From Gemmatimonadota bacterium (lineage in GTDB: Bacteria > Latescibacterota > UBA2968 > UBA8231), in the NCBI GenBank assembly GCA_009841115.1, contig VXML01000024.1:66249-130248 (forward strand): a stretch of 64,000 nucleotides of DNA. The letters run 5' to 3'. The notes under the pieces are model-generated. The model had not been told where the DNA came from, did not search any database, and worked only from the letters and a program-made list of their open reading frames with translations. Shown here in pieces: positions 27,414-35,989 of this stretch. How positions within the stretch are numbered: position 1 is the stretch's first letter; every line of letters starts with the position of its first letter. The position numbers and the translations under genes were made by a program.

Positions 27414-28772
27414 CTATTTGAGACGCCGATTCTCTTCTGTAATTGGAAACCACAGGAGTTGCAGGGCACCCTGTCGCACCTCGACGGAGACATCGTCCAA
27501 CGATTCTGCGTCCTTAATTGGGTAGGATCGGTGCAGAACCTTGGCTGGAGTCAATGAGGTAGTGTCTCGAACGGTCACTTCACCATCCACTGACACTTCG
27601 ATGGCCACATTGGGCAGCTCGAGAGCGGGCGAAAGGGCGATGTCCAGCGACCCATCATTTAGGCTACCGCGAATCGCGCCGACCTGCGATGCCGCACTCA
27701 TCCCCTTCGTTCCCCAGTAGCTATACATCCACTCCGTCCACTCGAGCGAGTGTCCGGGTGGGAGTGGCCGCGTCTCGTCAGGGAAAAGCACCGACGTGCC
27801 ACCCCACATCTCGACGTAGCCTTTGTTGGGCTGGCCGGAGCCCATGGGAATCCCCGTGGGATGGAAACCGTAGGTCCATACATCGACACCGGGGTTGAGG
27901 ACGGGATCGAAGACTCGGACCACGCCCTCCTCAGCGTCGTGGGAGTAGGCGCTGTAATAGCCGGCCGTCAATCCGTCGGCCATGATGTCCCCAGCCTTCC
28001 ACCCTTGGATGTAGCGCAACGGGCTCTTGCTCCAGCCCTGTGGACTCGGTCCTAGATTTTTCTGCCAGCGATCGGCGATCAGAATGCTCTTTGTGGGGAT
28101 GATGAACTCGGTGTTGTCGGTCAGTTCGTTCTCGCCTCCAGGGACCCACATGGGATTGACCCAGTGGGCGAACTGAACGGTGTCGGCTCCTGGATTGTGA
28201 ATGCGAATCTGGGTCTCTAGGGCCGCTGAGCCTCGATGGACCGTCAACTTGACTCTGTGGATCAGGCCAGTCAGCGGCTCGGTCGTTGCCATCGACATAG
28301 ATACCTGTTCTGGACGATTTTCTAGGATTTTCCACGTCCAAGGTATCGCGAAGGTCGTGCCGTGTTCGTAGCCCGGAAGTGTGTACTCGATACCGCCGAT
28401 CCAGAGCCACCAGCCAGTGGGGTTGTTCGCACCGCCGGGGCGCACGATGTCGTTTTTCCACAGCGGGTCGTGACCGGTTCGTTTGTCGATGAGGGAATAC
28501 ACCCGTCCCATCTCCGGCAGCACCTCCACGCGCACATAGTCGGATTCGAGCACCACGCGTCTGTGCCGCTTGGCGACGATGCGCTTCCAGTCGATGCGCT
28601 CGAAATTCAGATAGGGAAGTGGGTCGCCTTCGTCGTAGTAGATCGCTGGTTCGTAATCGACCTGAGGAATGTCGATGTGATCGACGACAAGTGATGTGTC
28701 TGCGTCTGAGGAACTCGCCGACAGTGCCAGAATCAGGGGGGTTATGAGCGGAAGGACTCGGTGTCGGGGCAT
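27414..28772 (-). CDS. DUF5107-domain secreted protein
   Basis: This 452-residue protein has a signal peptide (VLPLITPLILALSASSSDA). The following sequence matches the DUF5107 pattern: RRVVLESDYVRVEVLPEMG, GGANNPTGWWLWIGGIEY and EHGTTFAIPWTWKI, with a beta-sandwich character resembling aldose-epimerase-like folds. In many genomes DUF5107 is fused to TPRs; here a TPR lipoprotein is the next gene upstream (28782). It may act on or bind sugars in the periplasm (inference). It is the last gene of a three-gene operon. Confidence 0.82.
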   Translation of the reverse strand: MPRHRVLPLITPLILALSASSSDADTSLVVDHIDIPQVDYEPAIYYDEGDPLPYLNFERIDWKRIVAKRHRRVVLESDYVRVEVLPEMGRVYSLIDKRTGHDPLWKNDIVRPGGANNPTGWWLWIGGIEYTLPGYEHGTTFAIPWTWKILENRPEQVSMSMATTEPLTGLIHRVKLTVHRGSAALETQIRIHNPGADTVQFAHWVNPMWVPGGENELTDNTEFIIPTKSILIADRWQKNLGPSPQGWSKSPLRYIQGWKAGDIMADGLTAGYYSAYSHDAEEGVVRVFDPVLNPGVDVWTYGFHPTGIPMGSGQPNKGYVEMWGGTSVLFPDETRPLPPGHSLEWTEWMYSYWGTKGMSAASQVGAIRGSLNDGSLDIALSPALELPNVAIEVSVDGEVTVRDTTSLTPAKVLHRSYPIKDAESLDDVSVEVRQGALQLLWFPITEENRRLK

Positions 28773-28781
28773 TATTTGATC

Positions 28782-30341
28782 CTATGGGCCATTCATCGCT
28801 GGTGTAGAGGGTGGAAATGCCTTGTTCCTGAATTTTGTGATGGCTTGGGCTGCCGCTGCCGAATCGCCTGCTTGCCGGTACGCGAGCACGAGACCTCGCT
28901 GCGCCGATGGCAGATTGGGATCTTGGGCTAGCGCCTGTTCGTATCGCTCGGCTGCAGTATGGGCATCGCCTTGTTGTAACTCGAGGTTTCCTAGCGCGAT
29001 AAAAACATCCACCGGATTCTCGGACAATTCCAAAGCCCGTTCGTACGCCTCGCGACTTAGGTCGATGTAGCCGCCGGTGGCGTAGGCCGTACCCAAGTTG
29101 TACCACGCCAAGCCATAGTCCGGCTTGAGGTTCAAGGCTTGGCGGTACGCCGAGATTGCCTCGCTGGGACGACCCAAGCGGATGTGGGCATTGCCGAGGT
29201 TTTGCCAAGCTCGGGCGTTGTCCGGCTGGAGGGACAAACCAGCGCGCAGGTGTCTTACGGCTCCCGCGTCGTGACCGAGGCGGGAGTAGAGGCGAGCGAG
29301 ATTGAAGTGTGCATTGGGATTGCGGCCTGGCTGGGCGAGTGTACGCAGATGCTCAATCTCAGCTACGTGTGGCTCGATTCGCCGATGGGCGACGTGCTGC
29401 TCCTCGGCGTCCTGACTACGACCTAGATGGTGGTACACAGAAGTCAACTGAAGACGGACATCGGGATGTACCGGGTCGAGTTCGAGCGCCTTCTCAAGAG
29501 CAGTAGCCGATTCGACATACTTTTCCAGCTTGGCTCGGGATATTCCCAGACCGATGTGCGCCTCCACTGAGGAGGGGTCGAGATTGACTGCTGTCGAGAA
29601 TGCCTGTAGAGCCTCGCGGGTCCGTCCTACCTGTAGTAGGGCGCGGCCTACTGCTACTTCGTATCTGACAGTGTCTGGTGCTAAGGCGGCGGCTCGCTGG
29701 AGGAGATCCAAACTTTCCGCACAGCGACCTAGACGTTCGCACTGGAGAGAACCCAATGCGAAGCTCGCTTCGTGAGACGTGGGATCCAATTCCACCGCTC
29801 GCTCCAGCGAGGTCTGCGCTGCCGCTACATCACCTCGAGCCGCCTGTACTGCACCCATCAGCTTGTGCAGCGTCGGGCGGGCCGGATCAAGCGCGATGGC
29901 TTCGGCGAGTGTGGAGCGGGCGTTGTCGAGTTGTCCGATTCCGAGCCACGCCACCGACAGGCTCTCCAACGTCTCTGCATCGCGCTTGACCGCGACGGCT
30001 CGCTGCGCTAGGGAGAGCGCTGTGGTGTGATCGCGGACCTGAGCCAAAACTTTGCTGAGACCCATCAGCGCCCCCACGTGCAGACTATCCGACCGAAGGA
30101 CCATTTGGAATTGATCCATCGACTGATCCATGTGACCCAAGTCGAACAGCACGCGGGCAAGCGACATCCGGGTCTCGAGATCTGCGGGGCGTTCGCGCAG
30201 TTGTTTTTCATACGTCAGCCGCAACCGCCCCAATTCGTCGGCTGTGGGCGGCGCGTCCGCAGCAGGGCGTTGGCTTTCGCACCCGACGAGAGCCGCGACC
30301 AGGGCAAGGAACCATGCACGTGCCCTCACAGTGGCGTCCAT
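28782..30341 (-). CDS. TPR-repeat lipoprotein
   Basis: This 519-residue protein has a signal peptide and lipobox LVAALVGCES, then about a dozen tetratricopeptide repeats (units like GRPSEAISAYRQALNLKPDY). It probably forms a scaffold on the periplasmic face. The start overlaps the end of the FG-GAP/ASPIC gene by 16 bases. Together with that gene it reproduces the domain content of the single 749-residue protein at 3901. Confidence 0.85.
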   Translation of the reverse strand: MDATVRARAWFLALVAALVGCESQRPAADAPPTADELGRLRLTYEKQLRERPADLETRMSLARVLFDLGHMDQSMDQFQMVLRSDSLHVGALMGLSKVLAQVRDHTTALSLAQRAVAVKRDAETLESLSVAWLGIGQLDNARSTLAEAIALDPARPTLHKLMGAVQAARGDVAAAQTSLERAVELDPTSHEASFALGSLQCERLGRCAESLDLLQRAAALAPDTVRYEVAVGRALLQVGRTREALQAFSTAVNLDPSSVEAHIGLGISRAKLEKYVESATALEKALELDPVHPDVRLQLTSVYHHLGRSQDAEEQHVAHRRIEPHVAEIEHLRTLAQPGRNPNAHFNLARLYSRLGHDAGAVRHLRAGLSLQPDNARAWQNLGNAHIRLGRPSEAISAYRQALNLKPDYGLAWYNLGTAYATGGYIDLSREAYERALELSENPVDVFIALGNLELQQGDAHTAAERYEQALAQDPNLPSAQRGLVLAYRQAGDSAAAAQAITKFRNKAFPPSTPAMNGP

Positions 30342-32065
30342 GACTCGCCTTCTACGATTCGCACAAAGCGCCTTGCCGGTACGGGGCCCACGGTTTGCGA
30401 TTCACCTGAAGGCCAACGAATTAGGATGCGGTCCACCTCTGTCCTGCGGCCGAGGCCGAAGTGCAGTCGCAGATCGTTGTGAGACAGGTAGCTGCTGCCA
30501 CCTCGCACCTCAGCTACTTGCCGCAGATCAGCGGAGAATACAGTGACGCGCGTCCCGATCCCACTGCGATTGCTCCGCGTGCCTTCCACCTCGACAGAAA
30601 TCCAATTGGCGCGGTTGCCGCCGTCGTTTCTGAGCAGGTGCGGGCGCTGGTTATTGTTCGATACGAACAGATCGACATCTCCGTCGTTGTCGTAGTCGGC
30701 CGCGGCTGAGCCTCGTCCTACGCCGGCTGTGAACGCCGTTAGACCGCTCGCCGCGGTCGCGTCGGTGAATGTGCCGTCGCGATTGTTCAGGAAGAGTTGG
30801 TCGTGCTGTGCATAGCGGGGGCCGGCGCTGTCGAGAATCTCGATGTTGGGCTCGACATGGCCGTTGGCGAGGAACAGATCGGGGTATCCGTCATTGTTGA
30901 CGTCGATGAAATCCGTTCCGAAGGTGAGGGTTTGATAGGTCGGCCCTCCCAGTCCGCTCTGCGCGGTGTGGTCTGCGAATTGACCCGCTCCGGCATTGTG
31001 CAGCAGTCGGCAAGGCTCCCACTGGAAGTTGCACACGCCTAGGTCGAGGCGACCGTCGCGATCGTAGTCGGACCAATCGGTGCCCATGCCCGCCTCTGGG
31101 GCACCATCGGGGCTCGTTGCGACGCCGGAGGAGACACCGACCTCGGCGAATCGGTACCCGTCGTTGCGGAACAAGAAATTTGGCTCGTGGTCATTGGCGA
31201 TATAGAGATCGGGGTCGCCGTCATCATCGTAGTCGGCGAATCCCACGCCTAGCTGCCGACCCTCTTCGGTCCAGACTCCTATCGAGTCGGTGATGTCCGT
31301 GAAACGGAAGTCGCCGTCGTTGCGGAACAGAGAACCGGAATCGCCGGGGTAGGCACCAGGGCCACAGTAGATCTGAATCAGTCCACGGTAGCACTCTGGG
31401 AGATCATCTCCGACAATCCGTACGTCGTTGGCGACATACAGATCCAAATCACTGTCGAGATCGATGTCGGCGAAGGCCGTGCTCGTCGATACCCGTGGAT
31501 CACCGGTCCCCGACTGTTCGGTCACGTCTGCAAAGTGGCCGTTGCCTAAGTTTCGGTAGAGTCGGTTGGCACCCCAGTTCGTGACGTAGAGATCCGCGTG
31601 GCCGTCGTTGTCTATATCCCCAACGCCGACCCCCATGCCAAAGCTGGTGTCGGCGACCCCTGCTTCTGCTGCTCTATCGATGAAGGTCCCGTCGGTCTGA
31701 TTCACGAACAGAGCATTGGTGGGTAGATGAGCGGTGAGGACGCCGTGGCTAGCAGCGCTGTTCACGACGTAGAGGTCGGGAAAGCTGTCGCCATTGAAAT
31801 CGGCAAATGCGGCACCCGAGCCATGGGTTTCGGGGTAGTGGTAGGCCCCAGCAGCGCCATTGAAGTGGCGGAATTCGATCCCGGACTCGGCCGCGACCTC
31901 GCTGAATCGAGGGAGGGTAAGAGCCGGTTCCTCATCATCGCTGCAGCCCAACAGAAGGGGCGTTGCTACCAAAGAAATTCGCAGCAGCCGACGGAGTAGA
32001 GAGGCACTATTCGACTCGTTTTTGTCTGCGCAGTTGGATATCTGCTGTGCATTGTAATAGTTCAT
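30326..32065 (-). CDS. CRTAC1-family FG-GAP / ASPIC-UnbV lipoprotein
   Basis: This 579-residue protein has a signal peptide ending in the lipobox LLLGCSDD. The body is a set of FG-GAP repeats with calcium-binding DIDNDGHADL and DYDDDGDPDL loops. The C-terminus (GTRVTVFSADLRQ, ILIRWPSGESQTV) is an ASPIC/UnbV domain. The protein should lie on the cell surface and bind glycans or protein partners; no catalytic motif is visible. It heads the operon 32065 to 27414. Confidence 0.88.
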   Translation of the reverse strand: MNYYNAQQISNCADKNESNSASLLRRLLRISLVATPLLLGCSDDEEPALTLPRFSEVAAESGIEFRHFNGAAGAYHYPETHGSGAAFADFNGDSFPDLYVVNSAASHGVLTAHLPTNALFVNQTDGTFIDRAAEAGVADTSFGMGVGVGDIDNDGHADLYVTNWGANRLYRNLGNGHFADVTEQSGTGDPRVSTSTAFADIDLDSDLDLYVANDVRIVGDDLPECYRGLIQIYCGPGAYPGDSGSLFRNDGDFRFTDITDSIGVWTEEGRQLGVGFADYDDDGDPDLYIANDHEPNFLFRNDGYRFAEVGVSSGVATSPDGAPEAGMGTDWSDYDRDGRLDLGVCNFQWEPCRLLHNAGAGQFADHTAQSGLGGPTYQTLTFGTDFIDVNNDGYPDLFLANGHVEPNIEILDSAGPRYAQHDQLFLNNRDGTFTDATAASGLTAFTAGVGRGSAAADYDNDGDVDLFVSNNNQRPHLLRNDGGNRANWISVEVEGTRSNRSGIGTRVTVFSADLRQVAEVRGGSSYLSHNDLRLHFGLGRRTEVDRILIRWPSGESQTVGPVPARRFVRIVEGESWTPL

Positions 32066-32363
32066 AAGTTAATCCGCGGAGCGTCGATACTCCGAATCCA
32101 CGGCGATTCAAGTTACTCACCCTGCAAAGATGCAGTCAAGCGCGGCAAGGGAGTCATGGCAGCCGAATTGGTCGTGTCCTGTCCCACTGGCTCACCAGTC
32201 AGAAAAGTCTTGAAATTTTTGTTCCTGCGTCATAGATTACTCGCTTCGCTAACCTGTACAATATAGGTTGATCCACAAGGCGTGGATGCCTACTTTTCCG
32301 CGCCAATCCTACCGTCTTCCTTCGCCAAAGGATGAAGCGAAGACACGAACGAGAGGAGATCTC
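32066..32363. other. Divergent intergenic region of about 300 bp
   Basis: No gene is visible here. The minus-strand ORF at 32199-32630 in the track is a shadow of the secreted protein gene. Promoters for the CRTAC1 operon (minus) and for secreted copy B (plus) should lie here. Confidence 0.6.
32210..32238 (+). promoter_or_regulatory. Possible sigma70-type promoter for secreted copy B
   Basis: TTGAAA (32210-32215) and TAGATT (32233-32238) are separated by 17 bp. The matches are five of six and four of six. A better-looking TACAAT at about 32257 has no matching -35. Tentative. Confidence 0.25.
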
Positions 32364-33257
32364 ATGCGCAAGAAAGCAGTTATAGGGACAATAGTCTTCG
32401 GCGCTGTGCTGCTTGCAGGTTTCGCAACACCGGCAGCGGCATACGAAAACTGCAACGGCGTTGGCTATTTTGCCCTGCAGGTGCCCAATCCAGGATCCAT
32501 GAACCCCGACGGCGACGGCAGCGACTGGGGTTGGTTCGATTCGGATTTCATCATTGGTAATGACCAGTTGTGCGACGTGATCGGCGATAGTGAGTTTCCA
32601 GCCCGTAGCGACCTCGACATCGCTCACCACGTCGGCTGGACACCGGAGCCGGACAATCGGCTCTACGTATTCACGCGCGTCGTCGATGACACGCTAAACG
32701 CCGACGTCACCGAGCTGAACGACGGTTGGCACGACGATGACCTCGAGCTGATTTTGGATCCCGACCACGGTGTGTGGAACGAGGCACCTGATGCTCTCCG
32801 CACCGGACATCAGCAGTGGACCTTCCACTACGCTCGTCCCGGTGGTTACCCCCTCGTGTCCTTTTTGCGTTGGAACCAGCCGGCGGAGATGCAGTGGGGT
32901 CCCGAGACGGGTGCTGTTGAGGGGGCCGTTGTGGTCTCTCCAGCGGGTGCCGGGCACTTGGCCACGGACGTGACGGTGAACTACGAAGTTCGCATGGAGG
33001 CCTACGATCCTTACATGCCGGATGGTCGCGATGCGAGCGTCCGCTGGGTCTTTGAAGCCGGCCAGACGATCGGTATGTCCCTGAGTCTCAACGAGGCGGA
33101 TGGCGGAGGCCGATCGCACCAGATCACGACGCACATCCAGAACGGCGGGGCGCATAGCTCGGAATTCTCCTCCGAATTCACCTTGCTAAGCACCGATGAA
33201 TACGCTACTGCCGTTGAGGAAAGTAGCTGGGGCTCAGTAAAGGCGCTGATGCGGTAA
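32364..33257 (+). CDS. Secreted CBM9-like protein, copy B
   Basis: The ATG at 32364 follows GAGAGGAG, a far better start than the track's upstream Met at 32268. The 297-residue product has a signal peptide (MRKKAVIGTIVFGAVLLAGFATPAAA). It then has NPDGDGSDWGWFDSDF, NRLYVFTRVVDD, DDDLELILDPDHG and the ending SWGSVKALMR. It matches copies A (6228) and C (53678) in its opening DGD-S-W element and in its SWxxxKA end. It is followed at once by a strong terminator, so it forms a single-gene unit. A sugar- or ligand-binding role is likely from the CBM9-like fold (inference). Confidence 0.7.
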   Translation: MRKKAVIGTIVFGAVLLAGFATPAAAYENCNGVGYFALQVPNPGSMNPDGDGSDWGWFDSDFIIGNDQLCDVIGDSEFPARSDLDIAHHVGWTPEPDNRLYVFTRVVDDTLNADVTELNDGWHDDDLELILDPDHGVWNEAPDALRTGHQQWTFHYARPGGYPLVSFLRWNQPAEMQWGPETGAVEGAVVVSPAGAGHLATDVTVNYEVRMEAYDPYMPDGRDASVRWVFEAGQTIGMSLSLNEADGGGRSHQITTHIQNGGAHSSEFSSEFTLLSTDEYATAVEESSWGSVKALMR

Positions 33258-33285
33258 GCAGAAAAGACGCCCCTATCTTTCGTCT

Positions 33286-33318
33286 AAGGAGGGAGGATTG
33301 TCCTCCCTCCTTAACTTT
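33286..33318 (+). terminator. Rho-independent terminator after copy B
   Basis: AAGGAGGGAGGA (33286-33297) pairs perfectly with TCCTCCCTCCTT (33301-33312) across a TTG loop, followed by AACTTTT. The track's start at 33298 for the next gene would lie inside this hairpin, which argues against it. Confidence 0.85.
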
Positions 33319-33354
33319 TCTAACACATATCCGAGCCTGCGCGGAGAGGTTGTT

Positions 33355-34077
33355 TTGAGAGCGCTTTGTAGTTGCCTATTAATTTTGGTTGCGTTCGGAT
33401 GTGGGCGCTATTTCCCAGGGCCTCTCCAGCCCAAGCCTGGGTCCGAGCAGGGCGAACACATGGTGGTCCACGACGACGGATCAGTGGCCTATGTCTTCGA
33501 GAGGCTCGATATCGCGATTCGACCGATGACGGACGCGGAGCTCAACCGCAGTTTCGCCACAAGGTCGGCCGACGGACCACTGTCTACTAATCCCTTCACA
33601 TTCGGCGATTGGACTCCCCCAGGCGAGTCATTTACGCCTCAGCGATTTACCGTATTCCTCCTTCGGGTCAAGAACTATGCGTATCCGAAGGTCAAGATCG
33701 ATCCGTCTAGGATCGAGTTGCGATCCGCCAGCAAGCGTTCCTACAAGCCCCTGACATTTCTCGAAATCAGTGAGTACTACCGAGCGTATGCGTTGGCTTG
33801 GGCCGGAAACTACTATGCGCGCATGCGCGAGCGCGAGGATCTGTTGCGTCTCCACATGTATGCCGACAAGATGATCTTCAGTGGCCAGGAGCACGAAGGT
33901 TTTATTGTATTCCCACCCATGCCTCCAGATGTGACCGAGTTGACCGTCCATGTCAACGACGTTGCCGTTCGTTTCAACTACGCCGATGAGCCCGTGGAGA
34001 CCGTAAATCTGACCTACGGATTCCAACGCGAGGTCTTCAGGGGATACCAGCCACCCGCCACCGTCTCGGCACGCTGA
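33355..34077 (+). CDS. Lipoprotein of unknown function, first gene of the envelope operon
   Basis: The track starts at 33298 inside the terminator loop. A TTG at 33355, six bases after GGAGAGG, is the better start and gives LRALCSCLLILVAFGCG, a signal peptide with lipobox. The mature protein of about 225 residues is beta-rich with a middle RVKNYAYPKVKIDPSRIEL and a later WAGNYYARMRERED helical part. No family is recognised. It lies one base before the first TPNGD protein and so heads the operon, perhaps as a surface or outer-membrane anchor (inference). Confidence 0.6.
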   Translation: MRALCSCLLILVAFGCGRYFPGPLQPKPGSEQGEHMVVHDDGSVAYVFERLDIAIRPMTDAELNRSFATRSADGPLSTNPFTFGDWTPPGESFTPQRFTVFLLRVKNYAYPKVKIDPSRIELRSASKRSYKPLTFLEISEYYRAYALAWAGNYYARMREREDLLRLHMYADKMIFSGQEHEGFIVFPPMPPDVTELTVHVNDVAVRFNYADEPVETVNLTYGFQREVFRGYQPPATVSAR

Positions 34078-34078
34078 C

Positions 34079-35965
34079 GTGCCCTTCACAGCCAAACGCG
34101 CGGGTGTAGCCGTCCCGCTTGTCCTGACGTTCCTCCTGAGCATTGATGCGGGCGGCCAGATCGAGACCGTGCGCATTGGACAGGGCGGCGACACTTGGCA
34201 GAGCGTGGAGCTAGTGGCTGCAGGAGCGCAGGTCACGGCCGACTCGCTGCTACCGGCAGGCTTCAAGGCCAACGAGAATATCGTCATCGCCGTTCGCTGG
34301 ACGGATGTAGGAACGGGCCCGGACGAGTTTATACCCGAGGGCGGAGCGCGGGTGTGGGCGCGCGTTGCCGACGGTCAGCCAAATGACGTTCTCGTCGACG
34401 GCAGGTCAAGCACATCCACTGGGGAGCGATTTCAGATTCCTGGTCAGTCTCAGGACGGCCGAATCTTCGTCTTCGATTTAGGTGCCTCGTTTCCCGTCGA
34501 GCGGATTGCCTTCTTTCCCAACCCAGCAGATAGCACCGCCTTCCTGCGGGCTTACGAGATCAAAGTCAGCGACGGGCGCTCTTTTGGCACGGACGAGCGC
34601 CCGATTTACGAGACCCTGGCACGCGTCGAGATTTCCAACGAAGTTCGGACGGAGGCTGAGTTTCCACGGCAGTTGGTCCGATATATCCGCTTGGAAACGC
34701 TGGAACCGAATCCCTTCGACATTGCCGAGATAGAGGTGTTCGGTAGGGGATTTGTCCCCCGTGCTCAGTACGTCTCCAATTTTATTGACTTTGGCGGAGG
34801 AGGTGTGCGCAACTTTGGTCGCCTAACAGTTCACGCGACTCGCGTGTCTACTGAGCCCGATGTGGTTTCGGACGATCCAGTGCAGGCGGTGTTCCAAGTT
34901 CGGGCGGGCAGCGACACTTCGCCTGAGTCCTATTTCCAAATCGATCTCGAAACCGGCAGTGAGACGGAGATCTCAGAGGAGGCGTACCAGAACCTCATCG
35001 ACCGCGAGCGCACGGCGAGATACGATGCAGAAAACTGGAGTGCGTGGTCGAATCCGGTGGCGATCGATTCGACGGGTTCCTACGAACTCAGTCTCGATTT
35101 TTTGCCGATGCCGAGGCCCTTCTTCCAGTTCAGATTCTTCTTTGAGGGCACTGCGACCGACGTGATCCGGATTGATGCGCTGGAGTTCACCCACTCGCCA
35201 CCCCTCGCCCAAGGGACGCGAGCCGAGATCGCCCTCGTCGGCGATCCTTTTCCGCCGGCAGGCGTGGCTACCGTCGCTACGGGACAGCCGGCGACCTTGG
35301 AGTACGCCTTGACTGCGGAGTTGGTCGGCGACGAGGGATTCGATGGGTTGCGCATCGCAACGCCGGGCGCTGCTCAGTTGGAATCAGTGTTGATCGGCGA
35401 CGACCGAGAGCAAGTGGTCGTCGACAGCGTCGTTGTTGACGACAGCGGCATGTCTCTTTTCTTCCCGAGCCGCCGGATCACGGCAGAGAGCAACGCCACG
35501 CTCTTCGTGAGGTTCACAGCAACGCCCTTGCGATACACGACCCTGTTTCAGGGTTGGCTCTTAGATTCAGTTGGCGCGGTTCCGCAGCGGGTTGCTCCCG
35601 GTGATGCCACCAACCTGCTCGGCACGAATTCCGTCCTCGTCTTCGGTTCCCTTGGGGACCCTCTTGGCCGATTTGATTTGGGTGCTGGAGTCGTAACGCC
35701 TAATGGGGACGGGCGAAACGACGACTTGGCGCTGCAGTACGACCTCGTATTCCTCATCGAACCCGCGCAAGTAGACATTACAGTACACGATCTCTCGGGT
35801 CGGCTCGTTCACACCCTCCAGCAAGAGGAGCAAGCGGCAGGCAGCTACTTAGCTACATGGACCGAGGCCCACGAACTGCCTCCGGGGCACTATATCGTCC
35901 GACTGCGCGTCGAAACGCAGACCAAGACGTTTGAGCGTCTCCGGATCGTGGCGGTTTCCTACTGA
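34079..35965 (+). CDS. Secreted discoidin-like protein with TPNGD/FlgD-Ig C-terminal domain, copy 1
   Basis: This 628-residue protein begins at a GTG one base after the lipoprotein and has a signal peptide (PLVLTFLLSIDAGGQ). Residues of about 90-240 look like an F5/8 type C (discoidin) module (VFDLGASFPVERIAFFP). A middle segment carries NWSAWSNP and a TATPLRYTTLFQGWLL part. The C-terminus has VVTPNGDGRNDDL then VHDLSGRLVHTLQ, matching the gliding-motility-associated C-terminal domain (TIGR04131-like) and FlgD-type Ig domain. Such tails serve as sorting signals for surface secretion in Bacteroidota, but no type IX machinery is visible here. It ends VAVSY like its two paralogs. Confidence 0.72.
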   Translation: MPFTAKRAGVAVPLVLTFLLSIDAGGQIETVRIGQGGDTWQSVELVAAGAQVTADSLLPAGFKANENIVIAVRWTDVGTGPDEFIPEGGARVWARVADGQPNDVLVDGRSSTSTGERFQIPGQSQDGRIFVFDLGASFPVERIAFFPNPADSTAFLRAYEIKVSDGRSFGTDERPIYETLARVEISNEVRTEAEFPRQLVRYIRLETLEPNPFDIAEIEVFGRGFVPRAQYVSNFIDFGGGGVRNFGRLTVHATRVSTEPDVVSDDPVQAVFQVRAGSDTSPESYFQIDLETGSETEISEEAYQNLIDRERTARYDAENWSAWSNPVAIDSTGSYELSLDFLPMPRPFFQFRFFFEGTATDVIRIDALEFTHSPPLAQGTRAEIALVGDPFPPAGVATVATGQPATLEYALTAELVGDEGFDGLRIATPGAAQLESVLIGDDREQVVVDSVVVDDSGMSLFFPSRRITAESNATLFVRFTATPLRYTTLFQGWLLDSVGAVPQRVAPGDATNLLGTNSVLVFGSLGDPLGRFDLGAGVVTPNGDGRNDDLALQYDLVFLIEPAQVDITVHDLSGRLVHTLQQEEQAAGSYLATWTEAHELPPGHYIVRLRVETQTKTFERLRIVAVSY

Positions 35966-35989
35966 GGAAAGTAGGCAAGAGGAGGATTT

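Noticed and set aside
27931-29208. A 425-codon ORF spanning the DUF5107/TPR junction
   Set aside because: It is out of frame with both real genes and its product is Arg-rich and non-descript.
32199-32630. A 143-codon minus-strand ORF upstream of copy B
   Set aside because: It overlaps the signal-peptide part of copy B in antisense and has no supported start.
33298-33354. An upstream start for the operon's first lipoprotein
   Set aside because: The codon lies in the loop of a strong terminator; the TTG at 33355 has a better ribosome-binding site and yields a normal lipoprotein signal.
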